DNA of 64,000 nucleotides. Origin: Microthrixaceae bacterium. GTDB taxonomy: Bacteria > Actinomycetota > Acidimicrobiia > Acidimicrobiales > Acidimicrobilacustridaceae. The translations under genes were made by a program, and so were the position numbers. The DNA is taken from the NCBI GenBank assembly GCA_947449015.1, contig CANFQA010000005.1, positions 1 through 64,000 of the forward strand. Reading direction: 5' to 3'. This document shows, one piece after another, positions 18,434-25,538 of this stretch (positions are counted from its first letter, which is position 1; each line of letters begins with the position of its first letter). Below the pieces are notes generated by a model that saw nothing but the letters and a program-made list of their open reading frames with translations, was not told the origin of the DNA and searched no databases.

Positions 18434-20127
18434 CAGTCATCGCCACTGCTGGCCATGTTGACCACGGGAAGAGCTCGTTGGTGCAGGCGATCACCGGTAT
18501 CGATCCTGATCGTCTTCCCGAGGAGAAGCGCACTGGTCGATCAATAGATTTAGGGTTCGCCTCCGCAACTGTTCGGGGAACGTTGCTCAGCTTCGTTGAT
18601 GTGCCCGGACACTTGGACTTCATCAATTCAATGATTGCGGGAGTCCATTCCATCGACCTCGTCCTACTGGTAGTCGATGCTCGCGAGGGCTGGATGGCGC
18701 AGACGCAGGAACACCTTTGCATTTGTGAGGCGCTCGGGAATGCTCGCGGAATTGTGGTCATCACACGATCCGATCTGGTCGACAGCGACATCGTGGACCG
18801 AAGAGTGGTCGAGGTCACCGAGCGCCTTCAATCGAGTTCAATCCACTGGTTGGGTCCGATCGTTACTTCGGCACGAATCGGCCATGGCATGGATGAACTG
18901 ATCCACAAGATCCTCGATGCTGTTTCGAGCACTCAGATTTCTGAGCACGATCTGAGGTTCCGCATGTATGTCGACCGAGTCTTTGATGTGAAGGGGAGAG
19001 GTGTCGTTGTCACTGGCACGGTTGATTCAGGGTCACTATCGACTGGGGCCGAACTTTCTGTCGGGGGTGATACCAATTTTGTTCGAGTGCGGGAAATCCA
19101 GTCCCATGGAAACACTGTGGAACGAGCTCTCCCTCGTCAGCGCTATGCAATGAATGTGGTTGGGTCCGATGTCGGCCTTATCCGACGCGGCAGTGCTCTG
19201 GTCTCTCTAGGGGACTGGGAATCAGTGAAGGAACTTGACGCAGTTGTTTCAGTGTTGCCAACTGTTGAAAGACCGCTGCGGCGACGCGGCGCGCATCTTC
19301 TCCACATTGGAACCTCCATGCAGGCGGTTTCACTCAGCATTAGCGGTTCCCGAGAGATTGAGCCATCTGGGAAAGCACTTGTCAGAGTGGTGCTGCGAGA
19401 ACCGCTTCCATTACGGCGCGGGGACCGATTTGTACTTCGCGACGCTTCACACGGGATATCCATTGCCGGTGGGAAGGTGCTGGAGATTGCACCTACCGCA
19501 GCGCTGAAGGACTCGTCGCTCGATCAGATTGAGCACCAGCCTCGACGCCCGCATGGTTGGACGGATGTCTCGCAGTGGTGGCGAAGAACTGGGCGGCAAC
19601 TGCCCGAAACCTTCGACGGATGGTTTGTGGATCCCCAGACTCTGAAGGCTGAACAGGTTGACCTGCTTGCTCGGGTTGAAGCCGCAGGCCTCCTCGATAT
19701 CTCGTCGTTAGACAGGAGAGCTCGTCATGTGCTCAAGACTCTTCCTTCGGTGAAAGTCGTCAATGGCATCGCCAGCGTGGGCGGATCGATACTCCTCGAG
19801 GGTCATCCAATCGTTCAGTACCTTGGCTCTTTTGGAATCGAGCCCCCTGACCCAAAGAATCTCGACGCAATTGTTCTCTCGCAGATGGTCAGGTTAGGTC
19901 TTCTTCAGGAGGCCGAAGGCCGCTATTTCACGACCGCTGCGATTCTCGAAATTGTCCCTGCAATTGAGCAGTTCGCCACGGAGCAGCTAGAGGGGTTCAC
20001 GCTTGGCCAACTGCGTGACCATCTCCAAACAAGTCGCCGAACTGCGCTCGCAATCGGAGAGATTCTCGATCGAATGCAGGTCACAAAACGCGTCGGCGAG
20101 CGACGGGTTCTTCGCGGTAGGAACTGA
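18430..20127 (+). CDS. selB: Selenocysteine-specific elongation factor SelB
   Basis: 565 aa. The GTPase domain shows 'ATAGHVDHGKSSL' (G1), 'DVPGHLDFINSMIAGV' (G3) and 'VITRSDLV' in the G4 position. The G4 motif is usually NKxD, and SelB often has TKxD, so TRSD is a mild variant. EF-Tu-like domains 2-3 follow ('VKGRGVVVTGTVDSG'). The C-terminal part carries winged-helix modules that bind the SECIS hairpin ('TLGQLRDHLQTSRRTALAIG' near the end). SelB delivers Sec-tRNA(Sec) to in-frame UGA codons. The stop codon directly abuts the CCA end of tRNA-Sec on the other strand. Confidence 0.95.
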   Translation: MTVIATAGHVDHGKSSLVQAITGIDPDRLPEEKRTGRSIDLGFASATVRGTLLSFVDVPGHLDFINSMIAGVHSIDLVLLVVDAREGWMAQTQEHLCICEALGNARGIVVITRSDLVDSDIVDRRVVEVTERLQSSSIHWLGPIVTSARIGHGMDELIHKILDAVSSTQISEHDLRFRMYVDRVFDVKGRGVVVTGTVDSGSLSTGAELSVGGDTNFVRVREIQSHGNTVERALPRQRYAMNVVGSDVGLIRRGSALVSLGDWESVKELDAVVSVLPTVERPLRRRGAHLLHIGTSMQAVSLSISGSREIEPSGKALVRVVLREPLPLRRGDRFVLRDASHGISIAGGKVLEIAPTAALKDSSLDQIEHQPRRPHGWTDVSQWWRRTGRQLPETFDGWFVDPQTLKAEQVDLLARVEAAGLLDISSLDRRARHVLKTLPSVKVVNGIASVGGSILLEGHPIVQYLGSFGIEPPDPKNLDAIVLSQMVRLGLLQEAEGRYFTTAAILEIVPAIEQFATEQLEGFTLGQLRDHLQTSRRTALAIGEILDRMQVTKRVGERRVLRGRN

Positions 20128-20222
20128 TGGCGGAGGCGGACGGGAATCGAACCCGCCAGACGGAGTGACCCGTCTCGTCTGTTTTGAAGACAGCGGAGCC
20201 CACCAGGTGCACGGACGCCTCC
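20128..20222 (-). tRNA. selC: tRNA-Sec (anticodon UCA)
   Basis: 95 nt with encoded CCA, read on the minus strand from GGAGGCGT. The anticodon loop CTTCAAA contains TCA, which decodes UGA. A long variable arm (AGACGG / CCGTCT) and a T arm with TTCGATT are clear, and the acceptor GGAGGCG/CGCCTCC is extended as in Sec tRNAs. By hand, the eighth acceptor pair (T-C), the D stem and the base pair at the foot of the anticodon stem (G-A) do not pair well. It lies tail-to-tail with selB with no base between. The 67 bases up to the mauE-like gene must hold promoters for both directions. Confidence 0.92.
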
Positions 20223-20289
20223 GACGCAGATTGTACCGGTGCCTCAAATACGATGAGCCTCTCCGCCGACTGAAACAGAACAACTCACC

Positions 20290-20844
20290 ATGCTGATCGC
20301 AGTCGAACAATCGATCTTCAACGGCGTCTTTTTGGTTGGAGCGATCCTGCTCGTCGTTTCGGGGACTTCAAAGACCGCCCGTCCACTGGCCACCGTTCGA
20401 GCAATGAGGAATCTTCGGATTCCGTCCTCGATCGGCCTCGCCCGCTCACTTGGCGTGCTCGAGTTCGTTATCGGAATTTCAGCGGCGCTCACTGGTTGGG
20501 CGATTCCTTGCATTGGTGCCGCGGTTCTGTATCTCGGTTTCACCGGGTTCGTTCTGATGTCCATGGCGGTGGGCGATCGCAAAGTGAGCTGCGGGTGCTT
20601 TGGCGAAGTTGAGACACCGCCGTCATGGATGCATGTGATCCTGAACATCCTGTTTGCCGGCGCAAGCATGCTTGTGGCGCTCAATGGTCACAGCGGTCTG
20701 ATCCAGCAACTCCGCAATTCTCCGATGGACGGAATTCTCCTCGCTGGCGTCGTTACGGTCGGCACCTACATGGCTATCGTGGCTCTGGTGTACAGAGCGC
20801 AGTGGAACGACGCGAGATTTCCCGATGCCGGGTCGAGATCATGA
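20290..20844 (+). CDS. MauE-like integral membrane protein (DoxX/MauE family)
   Basis: 184 aa with four to five hydrophobic segments. A conserved 'VSCGCFGEVE' motif lies in the loop at about residues 98-107; CGCFG is the hallmark of MauE-type members of the DoxX superfamily. In methylotrophs MauE with MauD is needed to form the many disulfides of the methylamine dehydrogenase small subunit MauA. Here it is first in an operon of five overlapping genes. The next gene is a MauA-like protein and the third is MauD-like, which supports the same job. Its stop overlaps the next ATG (ATGA 20841-20844). Confidence 0.8.
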   Translation: MLIAVEQSIFNGVFLVGAILLVVSGTSKTARPLATVRAMRNLRIPSSIGLARSLGVLEFVIGISAALTGWAIPCIGAAVLYLGFTGFVLMSMAVGDRKVSCGCFGEVETPPSWMHVILNILFAGASMLVALNGHSGLIQQLRNSPMDGILLAGVVTVGTYMAIVALVYRAQWNDARFPDAGSRS

Positions 20845-22115
20845 GTCGATGGCTCCAGCAGCAGGCAACCCGCTTGCTCGATCGCACAGTTGACCGGCGT
20901 GGGTTCATTGCCAGATCGGCCATCGTTGGGTCTGCGCTTGCAGTGAACCCCGGCGGATTCATTCTGAAGCCTCAATCGGCCTACGCGGCCACCTGCATGT
21001 GCAAGGGGAGCTCATGCGATTGCGGTTCAGCCTGCTGTGACGGTTGGACCGAATTCTGCTGCACCTTGAACGGTGTGAATACCTGCCCACAAGGCACAAT
21101 TCCCGCCGGTTGGTGGAAGGCTGATGGCTCCCAATGGTGCGGTGGTCCTCGCTATTACATCGACTGCAACGTAGAACCAGGAAACTCCCCGTGTTCCTGC
21201 GGCTGTGCCAATGGGGATTGCAATAACCGAGCATCCTGTTGCACACAGTTCCGCTACGGGCAGTGCCATCAGGAATACCCGGAGGTAGGAGCGATCATGT
21301 GCAGAGTCGTCACCTGCACCCCGCCGTGGATTCTTGATCCGTCGTGCACGACGGCTGCACTCACCGACAATCGAACCGGGGTTCACGACGCCGCGTGTCT
21401 CCACACGAGTCCTCGTCTCACCGGAATCATGGCGCAGGGCTCGTGGTCGCTAAGCACTCCCAACTGGCCCTTCCAACCGAATATTGCCCTGCGCTATGGC
21501 GGTCCGGGCGACCGTCCGGTCGTGGGCGACTGGAATGGCGATGGCATCGACACAGTTGGCGTTTTCCGTTCTGGGACGTGGTACCTGCGCAACTCCCTAA
21601 CTTCCGGGAATGGAGAAATCTCATTCTCGTTTGGACCCAGTGACGGCATCCCGGTTGTTGGTGACTGGAATGGGGATGGCATTGATGGCATCGGAGTTTT
21701 CAAAGACGGCACCTGGTATCTCCGCAACTCGTTGAGCGCCGGACCCGCTGACCACATTGTGCGATTCGGTCAACGCGGAGATCAACCGGTTGCGGGTCGT
21801 TGGCGATCGCCAGCAAAGCACGACGGCATTGGCGTTGTGCGTGCGGGCCAGTGGAACCTGAAGAACGAGTTCGGTCCAGCATCTGCGAACTATTCGTTTA
21901 CCTATGGCGATCAGGGAGATTATGCAGTCGTTGGAGATTGGAATGGTGATGGGGTCATGACACCAGGCATTGTTCGAAACTCAACTTGGTACTTCCGGAA
22001 CTCGAACAGTGGTGGATATCCGGAATTCAAACTTCGATTTGGCGACGAATCGGACCTCCCCTTGGTGGGGCGCTTCGCCGCGGGTGCACGCAGCCGGCTT
22101 GGTGGAGCTAGGTGA
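20841..22115 (+). CDS. Tat-exported cysteine-rich MauA-like protein fused to FG-GAP-like repeats
   Basis: 424 aa from ATG 20841. The leader has a twin-arginine motif 'VDRRGFIARSAIVGSALA' and a probable AxA cleavage site ('SAYAA'). Residues about 50-185 are very cysteine-rich ('CMCKGSSCDCGSACCDGW', 'CSCGCANGDCNNRASCC'). They resemble the methylamine dehydrogenase light chain in Cys pattern and in 'TCPQGTIPAGWWKADGS'. MauA has a CPPGT motif followed by a tryptophan that becomes part of tryptophan tryptophylquinone (TTQ), and a second Trp follows here in 'TCTPPWILD'. Residues about 195-415 are four to five repeats with 'VVGDWNGDGID' and 'GTWYLRNS'. No heavy chain or MauG-like enzyme lies nearby. 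An exported redox or binding protein is likely; methylamine oxidation is not shown. Confidence 0.72.
   Translation: MSRWLQQQATRLLDRTVDRRGFIARSAIVGSALAVNPGGFILKPQSAYAATCMCKGSSCDCGSACCDGWTEFCCTLNGVNTCPQGTIPAGWWKADGSQWCGGPRYYIDCNVEPGNSPCSCGCANGDCNNRASCCTQFRYGQCHQEYPEVGAIMCRVVTCTPPWILDPSCTTAALTDNRTGVHDAACLHTSPRLTGIMAQGSWSLSTPNWPFQPNIALRYGGPGDRPVVGDWNGDGIDTVGVFRSGTWYLRNSLTSGNGEISFSFGPSDGIPVVGDWNGDGIDGIGVFKDGTWYLRNSLSAGPADHIVRFGQRGDQPVAGRWRSPAKHDGIGVVRAGQWNLKNEFGPASANYSFTYGDQGDYAVVGDWNGDGVMTPGIVRNSTWYFRNSNSGGYPEFKLRFGDESDLPLVGRFAAGARSRLGGAR
21430..22095 (+). repeat. Four to five FG-GAP/VCBS-like protein repeats inside the MauA-like gene
   Basis: Tandem units of roughly 50 codons with the pattern 'GDxPVVGDWNGDGxDxxGVFRxGTWYLRNS'. 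The first two full copies are closest to each other, the third is divergent ('AGRWRSPAKHDGIGVV') and the fourth returns to 'VVGDWNGDGV'. Asp/Asn-rich DxNxDG loops suggest calcium binding and a beta-propeller-like fold outside the membrane. Confidence 0.75.
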
Positions 22116-22897
22116 TGGTTGCCGTCGTTGTTGCGCTCGTTTTCATCGTCGGGATTCTGGCCCTGCTCGTTGCAGGCTTATTGAGGAGCCACGCTGAGAT
22201 CCTTCGTGCGCTTCACGATCTCGGAATCAATCTTGATTCTTCGGACCTCACGTCTGGCACCCAGTCTCAGTCGGTCTCCCAACCCCGCCTGCGGCCTGGT
22301 ATCCCAAGTCCACGTGTCGGCGAGGTTGAGCCCACCGACATCATCGGCGTCGACCTGAGCAACGAGGCGCTTTCTGTGGCCATCGTCGGTACCGGAAGAC
22401 TCACGTTGCTGGCGTTCCTGTCGAGCTCTTGTCTCACCTGTCGAGGCTTCTGGAAGGATCTCGACAACGATTTCGTTGCGATTCCGGGGGGAGCCCGACC
22501 GGTCATCGTTGCGAAGGGATTCGAGGCAGAAAGTGAATCCGCGCTTCGGGACCTTGCACCGCGCAACGTGACGACAATCATGTCGAGTGCCGGATGGAGT
22601 GATTACGAGGTTCCGGTGGCGCCGTATTTCGTCTTGGTGGACGGCGGCACTGACACGATCATCGGTGAGGGGGCTGCGGCTACCTGGGCACAACTAGAAA
22701 ATCTGATGTCCCAGTCCATGGCTGATCTGGGTCTCGCGTTCGATCGCGAGAAGCAGAGTTCCTCGAAACGCACATTCGGACGCGGTGGCGCCGACAGGGC
22801 TGCTCGTGTCGACCAAGAACTTCGTGCTGCAGGTCTCAAGCCCGGCGACGATCGTCTGTACCAAGTTGATCAATCATCCGGTGAACTGGACCAATGA
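22115..22897 (+). CDS. MauD-like membrane-anchored thioredoxin-fold protein
   Basis: 260 aa from ATG 22115; GGAG lies seven bases upstream, so this ATG is preferred over GTG 22112. One N-terminal membrane helix (about 1-25) is followed by a linker and a thioredoxin-like domain. The redox motif 'FLSSSCLTCRGFWKDL' (CxxC) lies at about residues 109-112, with a cis-Pro region at 'VPVAPYFVLVDGG'. MauD proteins help form disulfides in MauA. The C-terminal 60 residues are charged and poorly conserved in appearance. The stop overlaps the next ATG (ATGA 22894-22897). Confidence 0.8.
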   Translation: MVAVVVALVFIVGILALLVAGLLRSHAEILRALHDLGINLDSSDLTSGTQSQSVSQPRLRPGIPSPRVGEVEPTDIIGVDLSNEALSVAIVGTGRLTLLAFLSSSCLTCRGFWKDLDNDFVAIPGGARPVIVAKGFEAESESALRDLAPRNVTTIMSSAGWSDYEVPVAPYFVLVDGGTDTIIGEGAAATWAQLENLMSQSMADLGLAFDREKQSSSKRTFGRGGADRAARVDQELRAAGLKPGDDRLYQVDQSSGELDQ

Positions 22898-23589
22898 TCT
22901 TGCTGCTTCCGCTTGTTGCTGGGGTGGTGACAGCAGTCGTCGGAGCAATCCGATCGAGCTGGTCGCCCTGAGGCGAGTCGGTGCTGGCCAGCATCACTCC
23001 GCTCGGTGAGCGGGGACGCGGAAATTCCTATGCCGTAACCGCAACGTCGTATGTCCTCGGAAGCATCCTCGGGGGAGTGGCGTTGGGTTTCGTCGCGGGT
23101 TCGGTCGGAGTGTTTCTTGGAGCAGTGGCGCCGAACCCCTCTCCAGGGATCATCTGCATTCTGGTCGGATCGCTCGCGCTGCTCGCCGCATTGGTGGACC
23201 TTCCCCGATTCAAGAACTGGCTTCCAACAATTCATCGACAGGTCAATGAGTATTGGCTGGATGAACTTCGAGGCTGGGTGTACGGATTCGGATTCGGGGG
23301 TCAGCTCGGTTTCGGTGTGGTCACCATCGTCACCACCGCTGCGGTTTATCTGACGATCCTTCTCGCAGTGTTGACCTTTTCATTCGGTTGGGCCGTTGCC
23401 ATCTGCGCAACATTCGGGTGTGTTCGAGGAGCAGTAGTTCTGCTGGGCTCCAGGGTGCGAACTCCGAGACAATTGGCGCAGCTCAACCGTCGGTTTGTGG
23501 AGTTTTCGGTTCGGGCAGATCGCCTCACTCGAGCAGTGCTCATGATGATTGCCCTGGCATCGGCCGTTGTACTGTTGACACTGTTATGA
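22894..23589 (+). CDS. Candidate selenoprotein: membrane redox protein with in-frame UGA (Sec26)
   Basis: Reading from ATG 22894 gives a hydrophobic start ('MILLLPLVAGVVTAVVGAIR'), then 'SSWSP', an in-frame TGA at 22969-22971, then 'GESVLASITPLGERGRGNSY', with no further stop to 23589 (231 aa with Sec). The track only lists the part after the TGA (22981 on), which lacks a membrane start and a Shine-Dalgarno. 'SPUG' matches the 'SPC' active-site pattern of CcdA/DsbD-like membrane thiol carriers, and I recall actinobacterial relatives with SPCG here, so UGA would stand for Cys. There are five to six membrane segments, with further cysteines in 'AICATFGCVRG'. The ATG overlaps the MauD-like stop and the end overlaps the next start. 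The alternative, a nonsense mutation, cannot be excluded without homologues. Confidence 0.82.
22975..22999 (+). promoter_or_regulatory. Candidate bacterial SECIS hairpin
   Basis: Starting three bases after the in-frame TGA: GAGT, a bulged C, GGTGCT, loop GGCC, AGCATC, ACTC. This gives ten base pairs (one G-U) with a single bulged base on the 5' side and a G at the start of the apical loop. The E. coli SECIS also has a bulged base in the 5' strand and a GGUCU loop. The loop begins 14 bases after the UGA, at the short end of the known range. GC-rich coding DNA can form such stems by chance. Confidence 0.6.
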
Positions 23590-24059
23590 CCTCAATCGCG
23601 CAATCCGGAATCTCCATCGATCTTGTCCCTGGGTGGGAGGCAAGGTTTCAGCGCAGCGGTGCGAGTCCGGATGCAGTATCGGCTCAGTCTCTTGAGGTCG
23701 GTGACCAGTACTCGGTGGTCCATCTCTCCAACTTCTCGCTCCCGCCTGACAGCGGCGACTACGGGAGTGGAGCTGTTGAGATCATGCGAACTCCGGATGT
23801 GCTCGTTGTGCTCACGGAGTTCGGTCCAGCAAGCGTTGGAACTCCAATGTTCGCTTCGCAAGGCCTGCCGAGAATTGCTCCGGCTGATTTTGACCCGAAC
23901 CGATTACAGCGGGTCTTGGCGGGTCAGGCCGGTGCGCAGAAGTTCTTCACGGTGTCGGGTCGTGCGTTCGGGATTTACGTGGTTCTCGGCTCGTATAACC
24001 GACGCTTCCGCACAACAGCGATGATCAATGAGCTCATCCGAGGCATTGTCATCAATTGA
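23586..24059 (+). CDS. Small protein of unknown function, last gene of the Mau-like/selenoprotein operon
   Basis: 157 aa from ATG 23586, which overlaps the stop of the candidate selenoprotein (ATGA). No membrane segment, signal or cysteine is evident. The pattern 'IDLVPGWEARFQRSG', 'YSVVHLSNFSLPPDSGDYG' and 'FFTVSGRAFGIYVVLGSYNR' suggests a compact beta-rich cytoplasmic domain, somewhat like PsbP/Mog1-type proteins, but I do not recognise a family. The tight coupling implies a role with the membrane redox proteins. A perfect 15-bp hairpin lies 54 bases downstream. Confidence 0.65.
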   Translation: MTSIAQSGISIDLVPGWEARFQRSGASPDAVSAQSLEVGDQYSVVHLSNFSLPPDSGDYGSGAVEIMRTPDVLVVLTEFGPASVGTPMFASQGLPRIAPADFDPNRLQRVLAGQAGAQKFFTVSGRAFGIYVVLGSYNRRFRTTAMINELIRGIVIN

Positions 24060-24112
24060 CCGCGGGTGGTCGAGCACGCGGATAGGCGCCGCGTCAGCAT
24101 CAAGCCAGTACG

Positions 24113-24146
24113 ATCACAGGACCGAGACGAATCTCGGTCCTGTGAT
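24113..24146. terminator. Perfect 15-bp hairpin between the Mau-like operon and tRNA-Val
   Basis: ATCACAGGACCGAGA - CGAA - TCTCGGTCCTGTGAT. It lies between two converging units: the plus-strand five-gene operon and the minus-strand tRNA-Val. A short GCGCTTT follows on the plus strand but there is no real T tract on either side. It could act as a bidirectional terminator or 3' stabiliser. Confidence 0.6.
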
Positions 24147-24159
24147 GCGCTTTCTCGAG

Positions 24160-24233
24160 TGGGCGATACTGGACTCGAACCAGCGACCCCTGCCGTGTGA
24201 AGGCAGTGCTCTAGCCAACTGAGCTAATCGCCC
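24160..24233 (-). tRNA. tRNA-Val (anticodon CAC)
   Basis: 74 nt including the discriminator A. The acceptor GGGCGAT pairs with ATCGCCC, the D arm is TAGCTCAGTTGGCTAGAGCA, the anticodon stem CTGCC/GGCAG has loop TTCACAC (anticodon CAC, reads GTG), and the T arm is GCTGGTTCGAGTCCAGT. CCA is not encoded. All stems pair. Confidence 0.95.
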
Positions 24234-24385
24234 GAGGCGGGAAACCCTAGCCCGCACTGCCGGCGGGTCCCAAGTGTCGGAATGGAAGATTGGCTTCGTC
24301 TCTCATGCCAACCACGCCCGAGCCATCTCCTAATGTTCAGGGATCGAACTGCGCGTCAGAAGCGCTCTCAGGGGGAGACAGAACC

Positions 24386-25507
24386 ATGCCACCGATTCCG
24401 GCCGACGAATACCCGCTCCATCAGGCTCCGTACTCACTTGCCCACGCCGCATCGAGCGATCGCAATTTCTACGACCGGTGCTACCTCAATGCCCACGACC
24501 GCAGCGGTGAGGTGTTCTTGATTACCGGGCTTGGGCAGTACCCGAACCTTGGTGTCACCGATGCGTTTGCTTGCATCCGTCGTGGCGACCTGCAGCACAC
24601 GATCCGAATGAGCGACGCTCTCGGGCCTGATCGCATGAACCAGCAGGTCGGTCCCTACCGAATCGAAGTTCTTGACCCGCTGAAGGAACTTCGCCTGACC
24701 TGTGATGGCGACGAGTGGGGGATTTCGTTTGATCTCCACTGGCGTGGCTCGTTCCCTGCTGTCGATGAATCTCCCCACCTGTTGCGCAATGGTTCCAAGG
24801 TCATGCTCGACGCACAGCGCTTCGCTCAGGTCGGCACCTGGGAAGGTGTCCTTCGGGTGCACGATGAGGAGTTCATCGTCAGTCCGGACACATGGGTAGG
24901 CACCCGCGATCGCTCATGGGGAATCCGTCCAGTCGGTGAACCTGAGCCAGAGGCCCGCTTTGCCCAGGAGCGTCCTGCTGACGGCGGTTTTTATTGGGTT
25001 TATGTTCCGCTTCGCTTCGAGGAATTCGCACTCGTTTTCATTGCCCAAGAGGATGCCAACGGGCATCGCACCCTGAACGACGCGCTGCGTGTGTGGCCCG
25101 AGGGTGATCCTCGTGGCGTCGAGACGCTCGGCTACCCGAAGTACGACATCCGCTACCGCTCAGGTACACGCATTCCCACCGGAGCAACCATCACAGCCTT
25201 CGAGGCCGACGGCACACCAGTTGTGGTCGAAGTGGAAGCGCTCGGCCATGTGGCTCTCTCTGCCGGTTGTGGCTATGGCCCCGATCCCCAGTGGACCCAT
25301 GGTGTGTGGCGCGGTCGTAACTGGGTCGAAGGTGCGACCTATGACCTCAATGACCCGTCGAACCTCATTGCCACTCACTACAGCATCCTCGATCACGTCG
25401 GGCGCGCGCAGTGCAATGGAGCCGAGGGTTGGGGTCTGTTCGAGCACTCGACTGCTGGCCGTCACACCCCGTCCGGTTTCGCAGACTTCACCTCAGTCGC
25501 CCCGTAG
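24386..25507 (+). CDS. Conserved protein of unknown function, possibly lipocalin-like (AttH/CrtC type)
   Basis: 373 aa from ATG 24386 with GGGGGAG upstream. No signal peptide or membrane helix. The text is rich in Trp, Tyr and Asp beta-strand patterns ('DEWGISFDLHWRGSFPAVDE', 'GTRDRSWGIRPVGEPEPEAR', 'GGFYWVYVPLRFEEFALVF'). These recall the two-lipocalin fold of AttH/hydroxyneurosporene-synthase-like proteins, common in mycobacteria and Acidimicrobiia and often tied to lipid metabolism. The fold call is inference. It converges on trpS with 17 bases between. Confidence 0.6.
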   Translation: MPPIPADEYPLHQAPYSLAHAASSDRNFYDRCYLNAHDRSGEVFLITGLGQYPNLGVTDAFACIRRGDLQHTIRMSDALGPDRMNQQVGPYRIEVLDPLKELRLTCDGDEWGISFDLHWRGSFPAVDESPHLLRNGSKVMLDAQRFAQVGTWEGVLRVHDEEFIVSPDTWVGTRDRSWGIRPVGEPEPEARFAQERPADGGFYWVYVPLRFEEFALVFIAQEDANGHRTLNDALRVWPEGDPRGVETLGYPKYDIRYRSGTRIPTGATITAFEADGTPVVVEVEALGHVALSAGCGYGPDPQWTHGVWRGRNWVEGATYDLNDPSNLIATHYSILDHVGRAQCNGAEGWGLFEHSTAGRHTPSGFADFTSVAP

Positions 25508-25519
25508 GGCTGCCGAGAT

Positions 25520-25538
25520 CTGGTTCAGACCGAACCAG
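25520..25538. terminator. Hairpin at the convergent trpS end
   Basis: CTGGTTC - AGACC - GAACCAG, a seven-bp perfect stem that begins just before and overlaps the trpS 3' end. It lies between converging genes; no T tract follows in either direction, so termination is only suggested. Confidence 0.35.

Noticed and set aside
22981-23589. Separate 202-aa protein starting at GTG 22981 after the TGA
   Set aside because: No Shine-Dalgarno and it starts after the membrane leader and the SPxG motif; the frame continues upstream to an ATG that overlaps the previous stop.
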